This document shows positions 6,361-10,541 of a stretch of 10,541 nt of DNA, piece by piece. The notes under the pieces are model-generated. The model saw only the letters and a program-made list of their open reading frames with translations, was not told the DNA's origin and did no database searches. Numbering within the stretch: position 1 is the first letter of the stretch; the number at the start of each line of letters is the position of its first letter. The DNA is from CAVQBP01 sp964448105 (GTDB taxonomy: Bacteria > Bacteroidota > Ignavibacteria > Ignavibacteriales > Ignavibacteriaceae). A program made the translations under genes and the position numbers. The DNA lies in the NCBI GenBank assembly GCA_964448105.1, contig CAYUVK010000141.1, positions 1 to 10,541 of the forward strand, read 5' to 3'.

Positions 6361-6466
6361 GGGGAAATCACGGTCTAATAAAATTAAATGTGCACAGAGA
6401 AGAATAAATTGGCAAAAACCTACGCCATTCCGTGAGGAAAAATCAGACACGGATTTCACAAATTAA
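6353..6466 (+). CDS. Very small basic protein (37 residues)
   Basis: ATG 6353 overlaps the end of the preceding gene and is preceded by GAGGGG at 6337-6342, about 10 nt upstream. The 37-codon product begins 'MSKGKSRSNKIKCAQRRINW' and ends '...SDTDFTN'. It is strongly basic in the first half, which could suit nucleic-acid binding. Support is the ribosome-binding site, the tight overlap and the 27-bp gap to the primase gene. It is below usual annotation limits and may be spurious. If not translated, 6361-6493 would be an unusually long gap inside an otherwise compact operon. Confidence 0.35.
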   Translation: MSKGKSRSNKIKCAQRRINWQKPTPFREEKSDTDFTN

Positions 6467-6493
6467 TACAGATTTATAAAAAAGGGAGTAACA

Positions 6494-8830
6494 ATGATGA
6501 TTTATTCAGAATTAGCGAAAGCTTATAAAAAGAATTATGGTTTTAATGTTCTGCCTGTCCAAGGTAAAAGGCCTACTATAGTATGGGAGAACTGGCAAAT
6601 AATCGAGCAGAGTGAGAATGATATTGCAGGACTTGGTTGGAATGATACTATAACCGGCATAGGCGGTATTTGCGGAATAAATGATTTAAGGAATCTGGAT
6701 TTTGATAAGGTTGTAAATGAAAAGATTGTTGAGATGATTTTGAATCAATTAGGATTAGGAAACAGGTACGAATGGATTGTAAGAAGCGGCAGCCAAGCCG
6801 GTTTTCACATTTGGCTGAAGGTAAGGGAAAGTGAAAGCTTACATAAAAGATTAATTGGCCCTAAAAGTGTATACAGATTAAAATTAAAAGAAGATGGTTT
6901 TTGTAATCATATTGAATTAAGATGGAACAAATCTCAAACAATTCTTCCTTATTCACAGCATGAGAGCGGAAATAAATACTCTTTCCTTTATAATGATCCA
7001 TTAAAACCTCCAATAGATGTAGAGCCGAATGTATTGTTGGAATGCCTGGAAGAGCTTTGCGACCTGGAGAAAGAAAAGGAAATACTTGCTATAGGAAAGA
7101 GAACATTTGAACCGGCAGGGTTTGATACTGAGAAGTTAGAAAGTGCAATTGAATATCTTGCAACGAATCTCCCTGGTAATTGTTATGAAGATTGGTATAG
7201 AATCGGATTTGGTCTAATAACAATTGGCGAAGAGGGAAGAAAATATTTTTTGAAATTGAGCTTAAGCAATCCTAACTATCATGATTCAGAGTTTGAAATA
7301 AACAAAAAATTTGATGATCTAAGAAATAAGTATAATGGAAAAATTACACTTGGAACTGTATATCATACAGCAGAGAAGTACGGATGGAAAAAACCGTTTG
7401 TGAAATTCTGGTATATAGAAAACGATAAAACAAAAATCTCAAAACAGAACTTTAAAAGATTCCTTGAAGAAAACGGATTTTGTAAGCTGCAGCTTGAACG
7501 TGGATATATTCTTCTTAGAGTAAGTAAAAATATTGTTCGTGAAGTTGAGATTTTTAATATTAAAGATTTTGTAATTGAATATTTGAAAAGGATGGATAAT
7601 GATAATTTTAATGAATCAACAAAGTTAAAAGTAATTGATGCAGTTATAAAAGGCGCACCGCAGCATTTTGTAAATACATACCTGGAATTTCTTGAAACAA
7701 GGAAACCTGAATTCCTGCGGGATACAAAAGATAAAGGATTTTTATTTTTTGCCAATTGTTTTGTTGAAGTTATAAAAGATAAGATAGAAGTAAAGAGATA
7801 TGAAGAATTAGAAGGATTTATATGGGATAGACATGTAATTCCACAAAAATTTTCTATTGAAGAGAAAGAATCGGAATTTGAAATATTCATAAGAAATATC
7901 TGCAGCAAGAATGAGCAAAGAATTTTATCAATGAGAAGTGCAATAGGTTACTTACTGCATAATTACAAGGACTCAACAAATGCAAAGGCTGTAATATTCC
8001 TAGATGAAAAACTAAGTGACGGAGCTTATGGAAGAAGCGGGAAAGGATTAGTTGCCCAAGCTATTGGTAAACTTAGAAAGACTGTGAGACTCGATGGAAG
8101 GAATTTTAATTTCACCAAAAGCTTCAGCTTTCAATCCGTAAATCTGGATACGGCGATAATTGAGTTTAATGATGTAACTAAGAGATTTAATTTTGATAAA
8201 CTGTTTTCAATTATTACTGATGATATTACTGTTGAAAAGAAAAATCAGAATGAAATGATAATACCGTTTCATCAATCACCAAAGATTATAATATCTACTA
8301 ACTACACTATTCCGGGTTCTGATGATTCTACTTTAGACAGGCAATTTATAATAGAGTTTTCGGGCCATTACAATAAAACACATAAACCTATAGATGAATT
8401 CGGACATAGGTTTTTTGATGAGTGGAGCAGCGATGAATGGAATAATTTTTATAATTATATGATTGGATGCATGCAGCTTTACCTTAATAAAGGTCTTATA
8501 CAATGTCAACATATCAACCTGGAAAAGAAAAGGATGATTGATTCAACGAGTGAAGAATTCACAGAATATTTTGAATCAATTGAAATAGGGAAAGAGATCC
8601 ATAAAAAAGAACTTTTTGAGAATTTCAAGAAGGAATTTGAAGAATATGGGGAAATGCAGCCGGTAAGGTTTTCAAGATGGTTGAAAGAAGCTGCTAAAGT
8701 TAAGGGTGTGAAAATTAATGAAAGAAAATCTGGTACGGAACGTTATATAACAGTGGGTGAATTGGAAACAGCAAATGAGATGGACACTCTGCCTCCGGCA
8801 GATAAATTGGACAAGTCTCTTTTTGATTAA
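6494..8830 (+). CDS. Replicative primase-helicase: PrimPol domain, PriCT-like region, SF3-type helicase
   Basis: This 778-residue protein would prime and unwind the element's own DNA. The N-terminal archaeo-eukaryotic primase (bifunctional primase-polymerase) domain covers ~1-195. 'NLDFDK' supplies Asp69 and Asp71, 'VRSGSQAGFHIWL' has the S-x-G-x-H-type motif (His105), and 'HIELRW' holds the third acidic ligand. Residues ~213-300 ('YEDWYRIGFGLITIGEEGRK...GKITLGTVYHTAEKYGW') match a primase C-terminal PriCT-2-like module. An SF3-type helicase lies at ~495-640: Walker A 'GRSGKG' (513-518, Lys517), Walker B 'AIIEFND' (554-560), sensor 'IISTN' (599-603) and Arg616 as a candidate finger; the flanks resemble DUF5906 proteins. 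ATG 6494 follows AAGGGAG with a 5-nt gap. The architecture parallels phage P4 alpha and satellite or integrative-element primases. A cluster of repeats starts in its last codons. Confidence 0.9.
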   Translation: MMIYSELAKAYKKNYGFNVLPVQGKRPTIVWENWQIIEQSENDIAGLGWNDTITGIGGICGINDLRNLDFDKVVNEKIVEMILNQLGLGNRYEWIVRSGSQAGFHIWLKVRESESLHKRLIGPKSVYRLKLKEDGFCNHIELRWNKSQTILPYSQHESGNKYSFLYNDPLKPPIDVEPNVLLECLEELCDLEKEKEILAIGKRTFEPAGFDTEKLESAIEYLATNLPGNCYEDWYRIGFGLITIGEEGRKYFLKLSLSNPNYHDSEFEINKKFDDLRNKYNGKITLGTVYHTAEKYGWKKPFVKFWYIENDKTKISKQNFKRFLEENGFCKLQLERGYILLRVSKNIVREVEIFNIKDFVIEYLKRMDNDNFNESTKLKVIDAVIKGAPQHFVNTYLEFLETRKPEFLRDTKDKGFLFFANCFVEVIKDKIEVKRYEELEGFIWDRHVIPQKFSIEEKESEFEIFIRNICSKNEQRILSMRSAIGYLLHNYKDSTNAKAVIFLDEKLSDGAYGRSGKGLVAQAIGKLRKTVRLDGRNFNFTKSFSFQSVNLDTAIIEFNDVTKRFNFDKLFSIITDDITVEKKNQNEMIIPFHQSPKIIISTNYTIPGSDDSTLDRQFIIEFSGHYNKTHKPIDEFGHRFFDEWSSDEWNNFYNYMIGCMQLYLNKGLIQCQHINLEKKRMIDSTSEEFTEYFESIEIGKEIHKKELFENFKKEFEEYGEMQPVRFSRWLKEAAKVKGVKINERKSGTERYITVGELETANEMDTLPPADKLDKSLFD

Positions 8831-9097
8831 AGAATAAAATGCGAAATAAAGTTGTCCAAGTCGTCCAAACTAGTATAATATTTTGAAATTATCTTAGTTT
8901 CAAGGTTTTTATTGGACAACTTTTGGACAGGTTTAATCAGAGAGTTGTCTATCTAAAGATTTTATAAATTTTATTGAAGTTGTCCAAAACGGGATAAAAA
9001 AGATGCGAAATTTTATAAAGTTTGAAGAAAATAAAAGTTTGGACAAGTTGGACAGGTTTATTTTGGTTTTTGGGAGTAAAAAAACAAAGTTGTCCAA
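8807..9097. repeat. Cluster of TTGTCCAA iterons, candidate replication origin
   Basis: The 8-mer TTGTCCAA occurs on the plus strand at 8852, 8980 and 9090. Its complement TTGGACAA occurs at 8807 (inside the primase gene's last codons), 8912 and 9039. One-mismatch copies are at 8861 (TCGTCCAA), 8923 and 9048 (TTGGACAG). Several are arranged as pairs 9-11 bp apart (8852/8861, 8912/8923, 9039/9048), and the pairs point in opposite directions. The segment between primase and tRNA has no gene and is very AT-rich, especially 9101-9150. Repeats beside a primase-helicase gene are a known origin arrangement (iterons bound by P4 alpha). Origin function here is inferred. Confidence 0.65.
8867..8910 (+). 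terminator. Possible terminator after the primase gene
   Basis: AAACTA (8867-8872) and ATAAT (8875-8879) pair with ATTAT (8888-8892) and TAGTTT (8895-8900) across a 2x2 internal mismatch and an 8-nt loop. Five T follow at 8906-8910. The stem is AT-rich and the T-run starts 5 nt after it, so strength is uncertain. It lies within the iteron cluster. Confidence 0.4.
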
Positions 9098-9119
9098 ACA
9101 GATTATAATTGTATATTAA

Positions 9120-9150
9120 TTGTAAAAATTTTTAATTTGCTGTATATTTG
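9120..9150 (+). promoter_or_regulatory. tRNA-Arg promoter, Bacteroidota type
   Basis: TTG at 9120-9122 and TATATTTG at 9143-9150, with a 20-bp spacer, match the Bacteroidota -33/-7 promoter (TTG, 19-21 bp, TAnnTTTG). The expected start is a few bases before the tRNA 5' end at 9165. It is one of the better clues to the host phylum. Confidence 0.7.
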
Positions 9151-9164
9151 AATTAAGAAAAAAT

Positions 9165-9238
9165 GCGCCCGTAGCTCAATTGGATAGAGCGTTTGGCTAC
9201 GGACCAAAAGGTTGAGGGTTCGAATCCTTCCGGGCGTA
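9165..9238 (+). tRNA. tRNA-Arg(ACG)
   Basis: A complete cloverleaf is present. The acceptor GCGCCCG (9165-9171) pairs with CGGGCGT (9231-9237), the first pair being G-U. The D stem is GCTC/GAGC (9174-9177, 9187-9190). The anticodon stem is TTTGG/CCAAA around loop CTACGGA (9197-9203), with anticodon ACG at 9199-9201. The T stem is GAGGG/CCTTC around TTCGAAT. Discriminator A is at 9238 and CCA is not encoded. It should decode CGU, and also CGC and CGA after A34 is converted to inosine. The 3' part also serves as an integration site (see the repeat at 9197). Confidence 0.95.
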
Positions 9239-9240
9239 CA
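9197..9240 (+). repeat. Attachment-site repeat at the tRNA-Arg 3' end (left copy)
   Basis: From the anticodon loop to two bases past the discriminator, this segment is repeated at 10490-10533 with 42 of 44 positions identical. Identity ends on both sides at the same points. The pattern fits the product of tyrosine-integrase insertion into a tRNA 3' half, with the gene kept whole by the incoming copy. Confidence 0.85.
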
Positions 9241-9287
9241 GAGGTGACTAAGGATATAAAAAATCGGGGAAAATAAGAATTTTATTT

Positions 9288-9318
9288 AAGGGCTTGAGTA
9301 ATCAAGCCCTTTGTTTTT
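9288..9318. terminator. Strong hairpin terminator between tRNA-Arg and the second integrase
   Basis: AAGGGCTTGA (9288-9297) and TCAAGCCCTT (9302-9311) form a perfect 10-bp stem with loop GTAA. On the plus strand TGTTTTT follows directly; on the minus strand an A/T-rich tract follows. It overlaps the last codons of the integrase by two bases (9317-9318) and can end transcripts from both the tRNA and the integrase. Confidence 0.8.
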
Positions 9319-10378
9319 ACAAGAGATCTATTGCATCTGTTAAATTTTGATTTTGAAGATGCGAATAAATTTGGGTAGTGGCTAAATCTTCATGGCCAAG
9401 TAATTCCTTAACTACATATAGAGAAACACCTCTTTGAACTAAAAGTGATGCAAAAGAATGACGTAATGTGTGGAAATGAATCTTATCATTTAAATTTGTT
9501 TTGCGAACAATTTTTTTAAACTGCTTACTAATGAAATCCGGATATAAAATTTTCCCTTTTATTTTATAAAATACGACTTCATCATGGCAATGGGAATCGT
9601 AATTGAATCTCTTAAATAAGATATCTCTTACCTTGTGAGTCATTGGGATGATTCTACTTTTTTTATTTTTAGTTAAGAAATCATCTGTACATTTTACAGT
9701 GATTTGATTTTGTAAAAAATCAATCCAGTCCCACTGCATGTTAATTAATTCACTTAGTCGTAAGCCGGTATAAAAAGCAACTGTAAAAATATCTCTTAAA
9801 TGTTGTTCAGGAGTATGCGCTATTATAATTAACAATTCATCTTCGGTAATAAAAACCGGATGATTTTTAGCAAGCTTTGGAAATTTAACTTTTGTAAAAG
9901 GATTAATTTCTATATAATTCCATGCAATAGCTTTATTAAAGGCTGCTTTAATTGACCTGTAATAAAGATGAGCTCCGCTTTGAGTACGTGCAAAGGTGGA
10001 ATTAATAAATTTGTCAACGGTTCTTATATCAACCTCGGACACTAAAATATTACCGCAAAATATAATAAATTGCTTAAAAGAAAATTCTATTGAATCTATA
10101 TACCTAATTGATTTAACAGGTTTGCAATATTCAAGATATTCATCTTGAAATTCTAAGAGGGTTAAACCATTTTTATTAGTAGTTGCTTGAGGTTCCGGTT
10201 CGTTCTCATCGCATTTAATCTCTGGAGAATTGTTATTTTGGTTCCCTCGGGAGAATTCTTCTAAAAATCGGAATGCTTCGCGCTTGTTAGTTCTTTTTGT
10301 TGAGACAGTTGTCCTTTTACCATCCTGGAAATAAACTAATTGGTAATATTTTGACCTCGGGATTTTTACTACATACAT
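9317..10378 (-). CDS. Tyrosine recombinase / site-specific integrase (second copy, tRNA-Arg associated)
   Basis: This 353-residue integrase is likely responsible for recombination at the tRNA-Arg site. Residues 1-45 ('MYVVKIPRSKYYQLVYFQDG...') fit the beta-sheet arm-DNA-binding domain. A hydrophilic linker covers ~46-70, the core-binding domain ~75-170, and the catalytic domain the rest. Visible catalytic residues are Arg207 in 'FYTGLRLSEL', a Lys in 'LTKNKKSR' (~237), His303 and Arg306 in 'HFHTLRH', His329 in 'LLGHED' and Tyr338 in 'QIYSHL'. I choose ATG 10378 because AAGGAG lies 7 nt upstream; an in-frame TTG seven codons earlier has no such site. The protein is clearly related to the first integrase around the core and catalytic motifs (for example '(R)SIKAAFNKAIAWNY' against '(R)TLKAAFNKAVDWCY') but differs at the N-terminus. 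It ends at the terminator beside the tRNA, the standard position for an att-adjacent integrase. Confidence 0.93.
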   Translation of the reverse strand: MYVVKIPRSKYYQLVYFQDGKRTTVSTKRTNKREAFRFLEEFSRGNQNNNSPEIKCDENEPEPQATTNKNGLTLLEFQDEYLEYCKPVKSIRYIDSIEFSFKQFIIFCGNILVSEVDIRTVDKFINSTFARTQSGAHLYYRSIKAAFNKAIAWNYIEINPFTKVKFPKLAKNHPVFITEDELLIIIAHTPEQHLRDIFTVAFYTGLRLSELINMQWDWIDFLQNQITVKCTDDFLTKNKKSRIIPMTHKVRDILFKRFNYDSHCHDEVVFYKIKGKILYPDFISKQFKKIVRKTNLNDKIHFHTLRHSFASLLVQRGVSLYVVKELLGHEDLATTQIYSHLQNQNLTDAIDLL

Positions 10379-10391
10379 TGTTAATCTCCTT

Positions 10392-10440
10392 GTAAGCAAT
10401 AGCTTACTTTTTGTATGTAGCGTATGTACTTTTGTATGTA
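10392..10440. promoter_or_regulatory. Repeat-rich upstream region of the second integrase
   Basis: GTATGTA occurs three times in direct orientation at 10413, 10422 and 10434. An inverted copy (TACATAC, 10370-10376) overlaps the start codon. Next to these, GTAAGC (10392-10397) and GCTTAC (10402-10407) form a perfect 6-bp inverted repeat with a 4-nt centre. The arrangement suits arm-type integrase or excision-factor sites, or an operator for autoregulation. No consensus -7 motif was found on the minus strand. Confidence 0.5.
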
Positions 10441-10489
10441 CTTTAAGGAAAAAAGTGCGAATACAAGCTGAAAAGAGGATTCCCTGTGA

Positions 10490-10533
10490 CTACGGATCAA
10501 AAGGTTGAGGGTTCGAATCCTTCCGGGTGTACA
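10490..10533 (+). repeat. Attachment-site repeat, tRNA-Arg 3' fragment (right copy)
   Basis: This copies tRNA positions 9197-9240 with two changes (C to T opposite 9204 and opposite 9235). The sequence upstream does not form the 5' half of a tRNA, so it is a fragment and not a gene. It marks the far end of the integrase unit, or the start of a further element beyond the window. Confidence 0.85.
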
Positions 10534-10541
10534 AAACATTC

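Larger units (their letters stand above)
9197..10533. mobile_element. Integrase-only unit in tRNA-Arg (minimal element, remnant, or first member of a tandem array)
   Basis: Two 44-bp copies of the tRNA-Arg 3' end, offset by 1293 bp, enclose exactly one gene: a tyrosine integrase transcribed toward the tRNA. Also inside are a terminator and a repeat-rich integrase upstream region, and there is no room for cargo. The right copy is only 8 bp from the window edge, so a larger element starting at that copy cannot be excluded. Confidence 0.65.

Noticed and set aside
7363..7908. 181-codon open frame on the minus strand inside the primase gene
   Set aside because: It is antisense to a well-supported PrimPol/SF3 reading frame, is rich in Ser, Phe and Ile as expected of a complement of Lys/Glu-rich coding DNA, and shows no motif.
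8807..9097. TTGTCCAA copies as a CRISPR array
   Set aside because: Units are only 8-9 bp, occur on both strands and lack regular spacer lengths; no cas gene is present.
10379..10399. TTG start giving a 360-residue second integrase
   Set aside because: ATG 10378 has AAGGAG at 7 nt spacing, and that site would lie inside the longer reading frame; the longer start has no such site.
10440..10533. Second complete tRNA gene at the right edge
   Set aside because: Only the 3' 44 bases match; the sequence before 10490 does not supply the acceptor 5' strand or a D arm.

Overview
The window is AT-rich and reads as an accessory, mobile-DNA region of a member of the Bacteroidota/Ignavibacteriota group. 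Two promoters carry the -7 motif TATATTTG, a match to the Bacteroidota consensus TAnnTTTG. Several genes lack a good Shine-Dalgarno, and the tyrosine recombinases and primase-helicase are of the type common in that group. The assignment is an inference; nothing in the window fixes genus or species.

Layout. 1-627 encodes a phage-type protein with a YkuD-like (L,D-transpeptidase) active-site signature. 777-1098 is the scar of a type IIG restriction-modification gene: its first ~60 and last ~35 codons remain and everything between is gone. 1100-1497 is a second broken gene for a small membrane-anchored protein. 3072-1577 (minus strand) is an apparently intact AbiE toxin-antitoxin/abortive-infection pair. 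Its promoter -7 element lies between the arms of an 18-bp inverted repeat, probably the AbiEi operator. 3132-3964 is a long stretch without genes that contains a run of stem-loops and a repeated 15-mer.

The second half looks like a small self-replicating integrative element on the plus strand. It has two accessory ORFs (3965, 4626), a tyrosine recombinase (5033), two tiny ORFs (6118, 6353) and a 778-residue PrimPol/SF3 primase-helicase (6494). These are followed by a cluster of TTGTCCAA motifs on both strands that resembles an iteron origin. Integrase, small ORFs and primase are close enough to be one operon. By analogy with P4-type alpha proteins, the primase-helicase could recognise the repeats next to its own gene; this is inference.

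Directly after the putative origin comes a complete tRNA-Arg(ACG) with its own promoter. Its 3' 44 bases are repeated (42/44 identical) 1293 bp downstream, at the right edge of the window. Between the two copies lies one gene, a second tyrosine integrase on the minus strand reading toward the tRNA, with a terminator at its end and tandem GTATGTA repeats at its front. This is either an integrase-only unit in the tRNA or the first member of a tandem array continuing beyond the window. No virion structural, packaging or conjugation genes are visible.
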